From Anaerolineae bacterium (GTDB lineage Bacteria; Chloroflexota; Anaerolineae; B4-G1; DUEL01), in contig JANXAH010000189.1 in the NCBI GenBank assembly GCA_025062415.1, positions 1-34,743 on the forward strand: 34,743 nt of DNA. The letters run 5' to 3'. Positions within the stretch are counted from its first letter, which is position 1, and every line of letters starts with the position of its first letter. Of this stretch, positions 1-9,607 are shown in pieces. The notes beneath the pieces are model-generated. The model searched no databases. It saw nothing but the letters and a program-made list of their open reading frames with translations, and was not told the origin of the DNA. A program made the translations under genes and the position numbers.

Positions 1-1827
1 CTCGTCGCCGGTGTCGGCGGACTCCCAGGCGTACATGGCCCCCTCGTAGCCGTGCCGCTGGGCCTTGCGGCGCGCGCCGGGGAGCGTGTGGTAGCGGTAC
101 ATCAGCAGGTTGCGGGCGATCTCCGGCCGGGTAAAGGTGAAAAAGGGCAGGATGAAAATGTCCGTGTCCCAGAAAACGTGGCCCCGGTAGCCGAAACCGC
201 TGAGGGTCTTGGCGGGGATGCTCACTCGGTCGTCGTGGCGCGGGGCGGCGATCAATAACTGGAACAGGCTGTGACGGACGGCCTGCTGGGCCCGGTCGTC
301 GCCCTCAATGACGACGTCGCAGGTTTCCCACTCCCGCGCCCAGGCGGACTCTTGGGCCGCACGCAGGTCGCTGTAGGGCCGGACAACGGCCCCTTCCAGC
401 GCGGCCAGGGCTGCCTCCCGGACATTGGGGATGTCGCGGCCCGTGTACAGGGCCACCCGTTTCTCCGCCACCAGCGTGTCGCCGGGCCGGACCGTCGTCC
501 GGGCGACCACCGCTGGCGCGTTCTCGCAGTCCATCGGGGCATACGCCACCTCTTCCGGCGCCGCAACGGCCAGGTGCGCCGCCAGGCACGCCTCTATCCG
601 GGAGTGCCGGGTGCGGGTGTGGAGATAAACAGCCTGCGGCCCCACAGCGCCCTGCTCCATCAGTTCCCAGTGGTAGAGTTCGGGGTTGAAGGAGTAGCCA
701 TTGATCCCGGCCCGCACCTCCACGGTCCCGGCGAAGTCCAGCGCGGTGGCCCGCAGGCGAATCACCAGCAGGTGGGGGTCGTCCAGGCTGGCGAAGCGCT
801 CTACCTTCAGGTCCACCGTGTGTCCGGCGGGGCTGCGCCAGCGCACCAGGCGGGTCAGGACTCCCGTCCGTAGGTCCAGTTCCCGACGGTAGGCCAGGAC
901 CGTCCCCCGGTCCAGCCGGAAGCGCTCGCCCTCCACGACCAGGGTCAGGGGAAGCCAGTTGGGGAAGTTGACCAGTTCAGTGTAGGCCAGGGGGTGGTCA
1001 TCAAAGACGCCGTTGACCAGCGTGGCGGGGGTTTCGCCGGGATAGCCCTCCTCAAAGGCGCCGCGCGTGCCCAGGTAGCCGTTGCCGATGGTGAAGACCG
1101 TCTCCATCTGGCGGAGACGCTCGGGCTGAAACTCCCGCTCCACCACGCGCCAGGTATCGGTGGGGAGGGACTGCGCCGGGATGGGGAGACGGGAGAGGAT
1201 GTCGGCCAGAGCCACGCCCTCCAGGGAGGGAAAGACGACGTGGGCATCTCCCACCCTGGTCTGGGGCCCCAGCCCGACGGCCCAGAAGCCACCGGCCAGC
1301 GCCGCCTGGACACCCGCAGCGGCGTCCTCCACCACGACGGCCTCCTCCGGCGCCACACCCAGTTGCTGCGCGCAGTGCAGGAAGAGATCGGGGGCCGGCT
1401 TGGTCCGCTCCACGCTGTAGCCATCGGAGACTGCGTCGGTCAGGCCCCAGAGGTTCAGCCGGTCCAGGACGGTGCGGGTGTTCTTGCTGGCGGAAGCGAT
1501 GCCGACCTTCAACCCGGCCCGGCGGAGTTCCTGAAGAAGGTCCAGTGCGCCGGGGAGGAGGTCGGCAGGGGTGAGGGATTCCAGGGACTCCACGTAGTAG
1601 CGGTTCTTGCGCTCCATCCACTCCGCCATCTGCTCCTCGGTGGCGGGGCGGCCATCCAGGAGGAGTTCCAGGGAGCGGCGGCGGGAGACGCCGCGCAGGG
1701 CCTCGTTGCGCTCGCGGTCAAAGGGGATACCCAGTTCGTCGGCCAGCCGCTTCCAGGCCCGGTAGTGGTATTCGGAGGTATCGGTCAGGACGCCGTCCAG
1801 GTCAAAGATGAAGGCTTTGATTCCCAT
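1..1827 (-). CDS. Beta-phosphoglucomutase (HAD) - glycoside hydrolase family 65 phosphorylase fusion (kojibiose/maltose/trehalose phosphorylase-like), truncated at window edge
   Basis: Minus-strand frame from ATG at 1827 stays open to base 1, so the ORF track (closed ORFs only) misses it. N-terminus MGIKAFIFDLDGVLTDTSEYHYRAWK (HAD/beta-PGM). Further in: METVFTIGNGYLGTRGAFEEGYPGE and YEGAMYAWESADTGDE, GH65 hallmarks. Confidence 0.93.
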   Translation of the reverse strand, partial: MGIKAFIFDLDGVLTDTSEYHYRAWKRLADELGIPFDRERNEALRGVSRRRSLELLLDGRPATEEQMAEWMERKNRYYVESLESLTPADLLPGALDLLQELRRAGLKVGIASASKNTRTVLDRLNLWGLTDAVSDGYSVERTKPAPDLFLHCAQQLGVAPEEAVVVEDAAAGVQAALAGGFWAVGLGPQTRVGDAHVVFPSLEGVALADILSRLPIPAQSLPTDTWRVVEREFQPERLRQMETVFTIGNGYLGTRGAFEEGYPGETPATLVNGVFDDHPLAYTELVNFPNWLPLTLVVEGERFRLDRGTVLAYRRELDLRTGVLTRLVRWRSPAGHTVDLKVERFASLDDPHLLVIRLRATALDFAGTVEVRAGINGYSFNPELYHWELMEQGAVGPQAVYLHTRTRHSRIEACLAAHLAVAAPEEVAYAPMDCENAPAVVARTTVRPGDTLVAEKRVALYTGRDIPNVREAALAALEGAVVRPYSDLRAAQESAWAREWETCDVVIEGDDRAQQAVRHSLFQLLIAAPRHDDRVSIPAKTLSGFGYRGHVFWDTDIFILPFFTFTRPEIARNLLMYRYHTLPGARRKAQRHGYEGAMYAWESADTGDE

Positions 1828-2088
1828 TGGGCAGCTCTCCGGCTCTGTGGTATAATTACGAAACGCGCGATGCCCACCTGCCTGCACCCGGGTTGGGTGG
1901 GCGTCGGTGCGCTGGGCAGGGGCCAGCAGTCTCCTGGCCCGGGACGGGCCCCTGCCCGGATTTTCCTCATCTCGCCCTTTGACCCCTTCCTCTCTCCTGA
2001 CCTTTAGTCAAGAGAGGAGAGGGGGTGCCGCCGGAAGCGGCGGGGGAGGGACGAGGAGAAACGTCCTTCCCTCATCCCCTGTGGCGGC

Positions 2089-3135
2089 TCATCCGCCGGA
2101 GGAGGGGTGAGGACCGCTGGATTCCCGAACGATCAGCCGGGGCATAAGAAGCACTCTCCGCTCCGGCAGCGGTTCTCCCCGAATCAGCCTCAGGAGCATC
2201 TCCACCACTTTGGCCCCGACCTCCGCGATGGGCTGGCGAAGGGTGGTCAGGGGTGGGCGGAGGTATTGGGCCATTGGCACGTCGTCAAACCCCACAATGG
2301 AGACGTCCCGGCCCGGCTGCAGGCCGGCCTCGTAGAGGGCGTTCATCGCGCCGATGGCCATCAGGTCGCTCATCGTCACCACGGCGGTGGGGCGACGGTC
2401 GGGCGGCAGGGCCAGCAGCGCCTGCATCGCCTGACGCCCCGCTGCTTCGGAGTGCTCCGTCCGGACGATCCACTCCGGGTCCACCGAAAGGCCCGCCGCT
2501 GCCATTCCCTCCAGGTATCCCTGGAGCCGGTAACTGCCGGTGAGGGAGTCCTCCGGCCAGGCAATGACGGCGATCCGCCAGTGGCCGAGCGCGGTCAGAT
2601 GCTCCACCGCCATCCGGGTCCCCGCCGCGTTGTCCACGTCCACGTAGGGGAAATCCCATTCCTCATTGGCGCGCCCGAAGGCGACGAAGGGAAAATTGTG
2701 GTCCAGGAGGTAACGGATACGCGGGTCATCCCGGTTGGTTTCGGAGAGAATGAACCCGTCCACCCGGCCCGTGAGCATCAGTTCCTGGTAGGGGCGCCAG
2801 GGGTCGCCGTCGGCCGGCTGGGCGAAGGTGAGAATGTGGTATCCCTCGGCCTCGGCGGCCTGGGCGATGCTGTAGAGGAAGGGGTCCAGAATGGGATGCC
2901 AGCGGTCCCGGGGGACATGGTGCCAGGAGTAGCCGATGGTGTGGCTCTGGCGAGCGCGCAGGCCGCGGGCCAGGGCACTGGGGCGGTAGCCCAGTTCGGC
3001 GGCGGCTGCCAGGACCCGGGCGCGAGTCTCCTCACTGATGGGGGCGCTCTCGTTGAGGACGTAGGAGACGGTAGCAATGGAGACCCCGGCGCGGCGGGCG
3101 ACTTCCCGTATGGTGACGGAGTTCCCTCTGGGCAT
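2089..3135 (-). CDS. LacI-family transcriptional regulator
   Basis: MPRGNSVTIREVARRAGVSIATVSYVLNESAPISEETRARVLAAAAELGYRPSALARGLR: LacI HTH and hinge, then periplasmic-binding-like sensor domain. Confidence 0.96.
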   Translation of the reverse strand: MPRGNSVTIREVARRAGVSIATVSYVLNESAPISEETRARVLAAAAELGYRPSALARGLRARQSHTIGYSWHHVPRDRWHPILDPFLYSIAQAAEAEGYHILTFAQPADGDPWRPYQELMLTGRVDGFILSETNRDDPRIRYLLDHNFPFVAFGRANEEWDFPYVDVDNAAGTRMAVEHLTALGHWRIAVIAWPEDSLTGSYRLQGYLEGMAAAGLSVDPEWIVRTEHSEAAGRQAMQALLALPPDRRPTAVVTMSDLMAIGAMNALYEAGLQPGRDVSIVGFDDVPMAQYLRPPLTTLRQPIAEVGAKVVEMLLRLIRGEPLPERRVLLMPRLIVRESSGPHPSSGG

Positions 3136-3138
3136 AAC

Positions 3139-3150
3139 TGAAACGTTTCA
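3139..3150. promoter_or_regulatory. LacI-family operator 1 (TGAAACGTTTCA)
   Basis: Perfect 12-bp palindrome immediately upstream of the lacI-type start codon. Confidence 0.75.
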
Positions 3151-3178
3151 ATTCCTGGGCTTAGGAAATGGTAGGGCT

Positions 3179-3191
3179 TAAACGTTTCAAT
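3179..3191. promoter_or_regulatory. LacI-family operator 2 (TAAACGTTTCAAT; core AAACGTTT)
   Basis: Second copy of the AAACGTTTCAATTC motif, 39 bp from the first and just downstream of the -10 box, near the expected +1. Confidence 0.72.
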
Positions 3192-3195
3192 TCAG

Positions 3196-3224
3196 ATTAT
3201 ACACCAACTCCTTTGATTTGTCAA
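3196..3224 (-). promoter_or_regulatory. Sigma70-type promoter for the lacI-GH65 unit (TTGACA-17-TATAAT)
   Basis: On the minus strand: TTGACA (3224-3219), 17-nt spacer, TATAAT (3201-3196). Confidence 0.8.
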
Positions 3225-3415
3225 GAGGGCACGGGCCGTTTCTTTATAGATGTTTTTCGCCCCTTCTGACCTCGCCGTTCAAAACCCGGGCCGATTGGCA
3301 CAACGCTGGACCTCCGCCTTCCCCGGTGGGGCGTCGGCGGATGGTCGGCGATCCTTGACTTTCTCATATCTCAGGGTGTATCCCAAATTGCGCTGGTCAG
3401 CGCGGCAACTTATTT

Positions 3416-3442
3416 TTGCCCTCCTTGTCCCTGTGCTAAAAT
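3416..3442 (+). promoter_or_regulatory. Possible extended -10 promoter for the UbiA gene
   Basis: TGCTAAAAT ending at 3442, about 65 nt upstream of the ATG; -35 (TTGCCC/TTTTGC) is weak. Confidence 0.4.
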
Positions 3443-3507
3443 ATTCCGTGGGTCTCTTCAGCCCCTTCCCGATCCAACAAATCCGGAGGGTAAAGGAGGT
3501 ATCTGCG

Positions 3508-4527
3508 ATGAATCTCTCTATGTGGCGCAAAGCGCTCACCGTCATCCCCGAAGTCACTAAAGAGGAGTGGGACCGTCTGGACCTGGTCTCCCGCTGGCTT
3601 ATCAGCACGCGTGCGGCCGTCCTGCTGATGACGTTTCTCTCGGCGGTCCTGGCCGGTGTCTTCGCCATTCGGGATGGCTACCGCATCAGCCTCTGGGCCT
3701 GGGCGGTGCTCATCCTGGGCCTGGTGCTGGCCCACGCGGCCAACAATCTCTTCAACGACTACACCGACTACGCGCGCGGCGTGGACCGGGACAACTACTA
3801 CCGCACCCAGTACGGTCCGCAGCCCATCGCCAGCGGCCTGATGACGCGCCGGCAACACCTGACCTATTTCATCGTCACCGGCTTGATGGCGCTGATCTGT
3901 GGCCTGATCCTCCTGGCCTGGCGGAATTGGGACCCCTTCATCTGGATTTTGCTGGGCCTTGGGGCCTTTTTTGTGCTCTTCTATACCTGGCCCCTCAAGT
4001 ATCTGGCCCTGGGAGAACTGGCGGTCTTCGTCGTCTGGGGGCCGCTGATGATCGGGGGCGGTTACTACGTGCTGACCGGCCGGTGGGACTGGTTGGTGGT
4101 CCTGGCCAGCATGCCCTACACGCTGGGGGTGACCACCGTCCTTCTGGGCAAACACATTGACAAACTGGCGATGGACAAGGAGAAGCGCATCTACACGCTC
4201 CCGGTGGTCATCGGGGAGAAGGCCGCACGGTACCTGATGCTGGGGATGATGGTCCTCTCCTACGTGCTGGTCATCGGGATGGTCGTGGCGGGGGTCTTCA
4301 CTCCGGTGATGCTGGCGGTAGTTCTGGCCCTGCCGACATTCCGCAAACTGTATCCGATGATGCTTAAGCCCAAGCCGGAGACCTGTCCGCCCGGTTTCCC
4401 GCAGGGGCAGGGCGGGTGGCCCCTCTACTTCGCGCCCATCGCCTTTGTCAACAACCGGGCCTTTGGGACCTGGTTTCTCCTGGGACTGCTGGTGGATACG
4501 GCCCTGAAGGTCTTCGTAATAGGGTGA
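3508..4527 (+). CDS. UbiA-family prenyltransferase (MenA/UbiA-like membrane protein)
   Basis: AAAGGAGGT ribosome-binding site upstream of ATG 3508; NNLFNDYTDYARGVDRDNYYRTQYGPQPIASG and second Asp-rich loop GKHIDKLAMDKEKRIYTLPVVIG; many TM segments. The track start at 3250 is too far upstream. Confidence 0.85.
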   Translation: MNLSMWRKALTVIPEVTKEEWDRLDLVSRWLISTRAAVLLMTFLSAVLAGVFAIRDGYRISLWAWAVLILGLVLAHAANNLFNDYTDYARGVDRDNYYRTQYGPQPIASGLMTRRQHLTYFIVTGLMALICGLILLAWRNWDPFIWILLGLGAFFVLFYTWPLKYLALGELAVFVVWGPLMIGGGYYVLTGRWDWLVVLASMPYTLGVTTVLLGKHIDKLAMDKEKRIYTLPVVIGEKAARYLMLGMMVLSYVLVIGMVVAGVFTPVMLAVVLALPTFRKLYPMMLKPKPETCPPGFPQGQGGWPLYFAPIAFVNNRAFGTWFLLGLLVDTALKVFVIG

Positions 4528-4568
4528 CCGTTCACCCGCAGAGGGCGGCCGCCATCCCCATCCAGATG

Positions 4569-4610
4569 AAGAGCCCTTTGCGGCGACTTCATCGCCGCAA
4601 AGGGCTCTTT
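4569..4610 (+). terminator. Intrinsic terminator-like hairpin downstream of the UbiA gene
   Basis: Perfect 18-bp stem AAGAGCCCTTTGCGGCGA-cttca-TCGCCGCAAAGGGCTCTT; short T tract. Confidence 0.75.
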
Positions 4611-4713
4611 ATGTCTGTATAGAAAGGCTGCCGAAGGCGGCGGGGTGGGTGAGGAAATATCCTCAACATCTCCTCAAAATTTATGTCTGAACATCAGCCG
4701 TCGGCGGTTGCTT

Positions 4714-4742
4714 TTGACAAAATCACCCTTGGGTGTTATACT
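4714..4742 (+). promoter_or_regulatory. Sigma70-type promoter of rpoB (TTGACA-17-TATACT)
   Basis: TTGACA 4714-4719, 17-nt spacer, TATACT 4737-4742, about 42 nt upstream of the probable ATG. Confidence 0.85.
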
Positions 4743-4783
4743 ATAAAGTCACTGCCAGTAACGCCATACCCCAGGGGAGTGGG

Positions 4784-7700
4784 ATGATTTTGCAGATGAA
4801 TCAAAAGAAATCATACGGGCGAATTTCCAGCACGTTGGGCCTGCCGGCCCTGATAGAGGTCCAACTCAAATCCTACGAATGGTTTCGGAACGAGGGCCTG
4901 CTGGACCTCTTCACCGAGATTTCGCCGATAGAGAGTTACACCGGTAACCTGCGGCTCCATTTCCCCAGCCGGAAGCCAGAAAGTCAGGAACTGCAACTGA
5001 AGTACCGCTTCGGGGACCCGCCGCACACTCAGGCCGAGTGCCTGGAGCGGGACCTGACCTACGCGGTCCCCCTGCACGTGGAGGTCGCCCTGGAGAACCG
5101 GGTGACCGGGGAGATCCAGAAATCGGAAATCTTCCTGGGCGACTTCCCCCTGATGACCGAAAACGGGACCTTCATCATCAACGGGACCGAACGGGTCGTT
5201 GTCAGCCAGTTAATTCGTTCTCCGGGTGTCTATTTTGACCTGGAGGAGGACCGTACGACGGGCCAGCGGCTCTGTATGGCCCGCCTGATCCCTGACCGGG
5301 GCGCCTGGCTGGAGTTTGAGAGCCGCAAGACCGGCTATCTGACCCTGAAGTTCAACCGGAAGCGCACTCTACCGCTCACCATCTTCCTGCGAGCCCTGGC
5401 GGCGGTGGACGACGGCACGGGCGACTCTGTTCTCACGGAAGGGACTGACGAGGAACTGCTGAAACTCTTTGAGGACGTGGATACCTCGCCCGATGTCCAG
5501 TGGATCCTCACCACGTTCCGCCAGGAACCGAACTGGGATACCCATGGAGGGCGCTCTATCGCCGAAGAGGCGCTTCTGGAGTTCTACCGCCGGGTCCGCC
5601 CCGGCGACCTGGCAACTCTGGACAACGCCCAGGAGTTTCTGGTTGCCCAACTCTTTGACGACCGGCGGTACGACCTTCAGCGGGTGGGGCGCTACAAACT
5701 GAACCAGCGCCTGGGCCTGAACCTGCCTCTGGACCGGCGCACGCTCACCAAGCGGGACATCGTCGCCGTTGTCCAACATCTGATCCGGATCAACAACGGA
5801 ATGGAGGACGCCGACGACATAGACCACCTGGGCAACCGCCGGGTCAAGACCGTCGGCGAACTTATCCAGGGCAAACTGCGGGTGGGCCTGCTGCGGCTGG
5901 AGCGGGTCATTAAGGAGCGAATGTCCCTCCACAGCGAGACCGAGTCCATCTCTCCTCTTGCGCTCATCAACATTCGTCCTATCGTCGCTGTGCTGCGGGA
6001 GTTCTTCGGCTCCAGCCAATTGTCACAGTTCATGGACCAGACCAACCCGCTGGCGGAATTGACCCACAAGCGGACACTTTCTGCCCTTGGGCCCGGCGGT
6101 CTGCGCCGGGAGCGGGCCGGTTTTGAGGTCCGGGACGTCCATCACTCTCACTACGGTCGTATTTGCCCGATTGAGACTCCGGAGGGTCCGAACATCGGCC
6201 TTATCGGCCGTCTGGCCACTTACGCGCGCGTCAATGACCTGGGCTTCGTGGAGACGCCGTACCGGAAAGTGATCCGCTCTGTGCCCCCTGAGCCCGATAA
6301 ACTGGTGGGCGAAATCCTCCGGGAGCGAATCGTAGATCCGACAACCGGGGAAGTGGTCGCGGAGGCAGGCGTGGAGGTGACCCCCGAACTGGCAGAGCGG
6401 ATCGCCTCCCTTGGCCTGCGGGGTGAGGTGCCCATTAAGCCACGGGTGACCGGCGAAATAGTCTATCTCTCCGCCGACAAAGAGGAGCGGTACACCATTG
6501 CCCAGGCGACCACGAAACTGGACGAGAAGGGTCGCTTTCTGAACCCGCGCGTCTCTGCGCGCCGGGGCGGTGATTTCCTCCTGGTCCCGCCGGAGCAGGT
6601 GGACCTGGTGGACGTGGCGCCTTCTCAGATCGTGGGTGTCTCGGCGGCTCTGATCCCCTTCCTGGAGCACGACGATGCCAACCGCGCGCTGATGGGCTCC
6701 AACATGCAGCGCCAGGCTGTCCCGTTGCTCATCCCGGAGGCCCCGCTGGTGGGGACGGGTGTGGAATGGCATGCCGCGGTGGACTCCGGCCAGGTGGTCG
6801 TCGCCGAGGCCGACGGAGAGGTCATCAGCGTCACCAGCGACCGCATTATTGTCCTACAGGAAGACGGAACGCGCCGGGTCTACCCGCTGCGCAAGTACAA
6901 CCGGTCCAACCAGTCCACCTGTGTGGACCAGCGCCCGGTCGTCTTTAAGGGCCAACGGGTCCGCAAGGGTCAGGTTCTGGCCGATAGTTCTGCCACCCAG
7001 GGCGGCGAACTGGCTCTGGGCCGCAACGTCCTCTGTGCCTTCATCTCCTGGGAGGGATGGAACTTTGAGGACGCGATCATCATCAGCGAGAGCCTGGTCC
7101 GAGACGACAAGTTCACCTCCATCCACATTGAGAAGCACGAGACGGAGGCGCGCGATACCAAACTGGGGCCGGAGGAAATCACGCGGGATATTCCCAATGT
7201 CGGCGAGGACGCCCTGCGGGACCTGGATGAGCGGGGGATCATCCGTATCGGTGCGGAGGTTGGTCCCTCGGACATCCTGGTTGGCAAGATTACCCCGAAG
7301 GGCGAAAAGGAACTGACGCCGGAAGAAAAACTGCTGCGGGCTATCTTCGGCGAGAAGGCCCGGGAGGTCAAAGATTCCAGCCTCCGGATGCCCCATGGCG
7401 AACGAGGTAAGGTTATAGACGTTAAGGTCTTTGACCGGGAGGAGTACCGGGACCTCCCCACCGGCGTGGAGAAGATGGTGCGGGTGAGTGTGGCCCAGCG
7501 CCGGAAGATCACCGAAGGGGATAAGATGGCCGGCCGCCACGGGAACAAGGGTGTTGTCTCCCGCGTGGTGCCGATTGAGGATATGCCCTTCCTGAAGGAC
7601 GGTACACCGGTGGAGATTATCCTGAACCCCCTGGGCGTTCCAGGCCGGATGAACATTGGTCAGATTCTGGAGACCCACCTGGGTTGGGCCGTCCACCGTC

Positions 7701-8713
7701 TCGGTTTCCGGGCCGTCAGCCCGGTCTTTGACGGTGCCAATGAGGAGCAGATCGCCGCTGAACTGGCGCGGGCGTGGATGATGGACCGGGCCTGGCAGGA
7801 GATCACCGAGCGGGCCTGGGCCTGGCTGCGAGCCCAGGACTATCCGCTGGACTCCTTGCGGGACGACGACGAGGCCCGGTTGCTCTTTATCCTCTCCTGG
7901 CTTCCGAACCTGGGCTACGACGAGGACCGGCTGGCCCGCGACTACGTCTATGCCCGCCGGGCGGTCCTTCGGGAGTGGCTCCGGGAGCGGGGATACAACC
8001 CGGACTTTCTGCTCTCCTTTGAGGACGACACCCGGTCTCTGGCCGAGCGGGAAAAGGCCGACCGCGCGGCCCATATCGCCTGTCTCCGTCTCTGGCTGGA
8101 GGATCACGGAGAGGATACCAGCGGTCTCTCCGATGAACAGGTGGAGTTAAGGGCCACCGAGGTCAGCGCACAGACGAAGGACCCGCTTCCCACGCTGGGC
8201 AAAGCTATCCTCTACGACGGAATGACTGGCGAGCCCTTTGACCAGCCAGTTACCGTCGGGATGATTTATATGATGAAACTGGCCCATATGGTGGAGGACA
8301 AGATCCACGCCCGCTCCACTGGCCCCTACAGTCTGGTCACCCAGCAGCCGCTGGGCGGGAAGGCCCGCTTCGGCGGTCAGCGGTTCGGTGAGATGGAGGT
8401 CTGGGCACTGGAGGCCTATGGTGCGGCCTACACCCTGCAGGAGATGCTCACCATCAAGTCCGACGATGTTCAGGGGCGGGTCCGCACCTACGAGGCCATC
8501 GTCAAGGGCAAGCCCATCACTGAGGCCGGCCTGCCCGCCTCTTTCAAGGTTCTGGTGAAGGAACTTCAGAGCCTGGGGTTGGCAGTGGAGGCGGTGACCG
8601 AGACGGGTGAGGTCCTCCGCTTCGGGCGGGAAGAGACCCGGCCGCGTATTCCGCGATTGGCGATGGGCCTCCTGGGCCTGGGGGACCGCCATATCGGTGA
8701 AACGGACAGTTAG
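4784..8713 (+). CDS. rpoB: DNA-directed RNA polymerase subunit beta
   Basis: [139 protein letters not shown]. The track start (4733) overlaps the -10 box; ATG 4784 has AGGGGAG upstream. Confidence 0.98.
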   Translation: MILQMNQKKSYGRISSTLGLPALIEVQLKSYEWFRNEGLLDLFTEISPIESYTGNLRLHFPSRKPESQELQLKYRFGDPPHTQAECLERDLTYAVPLHVEVALENRVTGEIQKSEIFLGDFPLMTENGTFIINGTERVVVSQLIRSPGVYFDLEEDRTTGQRLCMARLIPDRGAWLEFESRKTGYLTLKFNRKRTLPLTIFLRALAAVDDGTGDSVLTEGTDEELLKLFEDVDTSPDVQWILTTFRQEPNWDTHGGRSIAEEALLEFYRRVRPGDLATLDNAQEFLVAQLFDDRRYDLQRVGRYKLNQRLGLNLPLDRRTLTKRDIVAVVQHLIRINNGMEDADDIDHLGNRRVKTVGELIQGKLRVGLLRLERVIKERMSLHSETESISPLALINIRPIVAVLREFFGSSQLSQFMDQTNPLAELTHKRTLSALGPGGLRRERAGFEVRDVHHSHYGRICPIETPEGPNIGLIGRLATYARVNDLGFVETPYRKVIRSVPPEPDKLVGEILRERIVDPTTGEVVAEAGVEVTPELAERIASLGLRGEVPIKPRVTGEIVYLSADKEERYTIAQATTKLDEKGRFLNPRVSARRGGDFLLVPPEQVDLVDVAPSQIVGVSAALIPFLEHDDANRALMGSNMQRQAVPLLIPEAPLVGTGVEWHAAVDSGQVVVAEADGEVISVTSDRIIVLQEDGTRRVYPLRKYNRSNQSTCVDQRPVVFKGQRVRKGQVLADSSATQGGELALGRNVLCAFISWEGWNFEDAIIISESLVRDDKFTSIHIEKHETEARDTKLGPEEITRDIPNVGEDALRDLDERGIIRIGAEVGPSDILVGKITPKGEKELTPEEKLLRAIFGEKAREVKDSSLRMPHGERGKVIDVKVFDREEYRDLPTGVEKMVRVSVAQRRKITEGDKMAGRHGNKGVVSRVVPIEDMPFLKDGTPVEIILNPLGVPGRMNIGQILETHLGWAVHRLGFRAVSPVFDGANEEQIAAELARAWMMDRAWQEITERAWAWLRAQDYPLDSLRDDDEARLLFILSWLPNLGYDEDRLARDYVYARRAVLREWLRERGYNPDFLLSFEDDTRSLAEREKADRAAHIACLRLWLEDHGEDTSGLSDEQVELRATEVSAQTKDPLPTLGKAILYDGMTGEPFDQPVTVGMIYMMKLAHMVEDKIHARSTGPYSLVTQQPLGGKARFGGQRFGEMEVWALEAYGAAYTLQEMLTIKSDDVQGRVRTYEAIVKGKPITEAGLPASFKVLVKELQSLGLAVEAVTETGEVLRFGREETRPRIPRLAMGLLGLGDRHIGETDS

Positions 8714-8892
8714 GCAGATGAAGCCAACCCAGCGTTGGTTGCGGAGATGGCTCCAGACTCGCCCAGAGACGCTGCGGACAGGAAGGCCAAGGTTGAGGGA
8801 GGGACCAGGGAAGCGGTGAGGGGTTGGTATCCAGCGACGGCTGACCGACGCTTGATAAATCTGAGACGCACCTGTCCTGTCTTCCACCGAGT

Positions 8893-8920
8893 TTGACAAT
8901 TCAATGAACTGTGGTAAAAT
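8893..8920 (+). promoter_or_regulatory. Sigma70-type promoter of rpsL/str operon (TTGACA-16-TAAAAT)
   Basis: TTGACA 8893-8898, 16-nt spacer, TAAAAT 8915-8920; starts a ~120-nt leader before rpsL. Confidence 0.75.
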
Positions 8921-9050
8921 TTGCGTTCGTTGGACGGACGGCGGCTATACCTCCCGCCGTTCCCGGAAGGGAAGTTCGTGAGGAAAGGGAGGCCATCGTC
9001 GGTGATGGCCTTCCTTATGCCTGAAAGAAGCGTTCGGAAGGAGCGGAACC

Positions 9051-9515
9051 GTGCCGACGATCAATCAACTGGTTCGGAAAGGCCGAAAGCCGAAGACGAA
9101 GAAGTCCAAGGCGCCTGCCCTGCAGTATATCTGGAACTCCTTTAAGCAGCGGCGGATTCGGATGCCGAAGGGCGCGCCGCAGAAGCGGGGCGTTTGCACG
9201 CAGGTGCGGACAATGACGCCGAAGAAGCCCAACTCGGCCCTGCGGAAAATCGCGCGCGTCCGTCTGACCAATGGCATTGAGATCACCGCCTACATCCCTG
9301 GCGAGGGGCACAACCTGCAGGAGCACTCGGTGGTGCTGGTGCGGGGTGGGCGTGTGAAGGACTTGCCCGGTGTCCGTTACCACATCATCCGCGGCGCACT
9401 GGACGCGGCGGGCGTGGACGGTCGTGCCCAGCAGCGCTCCAAGTACGGCACCAAGAAGGCTGCCAAGGCTCCGGCCAAGGGCGGCAAGCCCGCGCCCAAG
9501 GGCGGGAAGAAATAG
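9051..9515 (+). CDS. rpsL: 30S ribosomal protein S12
   Basis: GTG start; [71 protein letters not shown]. Confidence 0.98.
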   Translation: MPTINQLVRKGRKPKTKKSKAPALQYIWNSFKQRRIRMPKGAPQKRGVCTQVRTMTPKKPNSALRKIARVRLTNGIEITAYIPGEGHNLQEHSVVLVRGGRVKDLPGVRYHIIRGALDAAGVDGRAQQRSKYGTKKAAKAPAKGGKPAPKGGKK

Positions 9516-9607
9516 CCCCGGAGAGGAGCCGGTCGGAGGCGTTGCCTGGCACGGCAACCGGGCGCCGGCGGTTCCTGAGGAAATCGGATGGTTGGGAAAG
9601 TCGGATA

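Noticed and set aside
1827-1856. Plus-strand TATAAT (1851-1856) with weak TTGGGC as a promoter
   Set aside because: Would read antisense into lacI with no plus-strand gene downstream; -35 is poor.
994-2007. 337-aa plus-strand ORF and other plus ORFs in 52-2110
   Set aside because: Antisense of the GH65 fusion and the lacI region; the minus-strand frame has clear protein families and high GC explains long antisense frames.
2107-3141. 344-aa plus-strand ORF
   Set aside because: Antisense to lacI; no recognisable domain.
4416-4622. 68-aa ORF after the UbiA gene
   Set aside because: Spans the terminator hairpin and overlaps UbiA out of frame; spurious.
6854-8107. 417-aa minus-strand ORF inside rpoB
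   Set aside because: High-GC antisense frame of rpoB.
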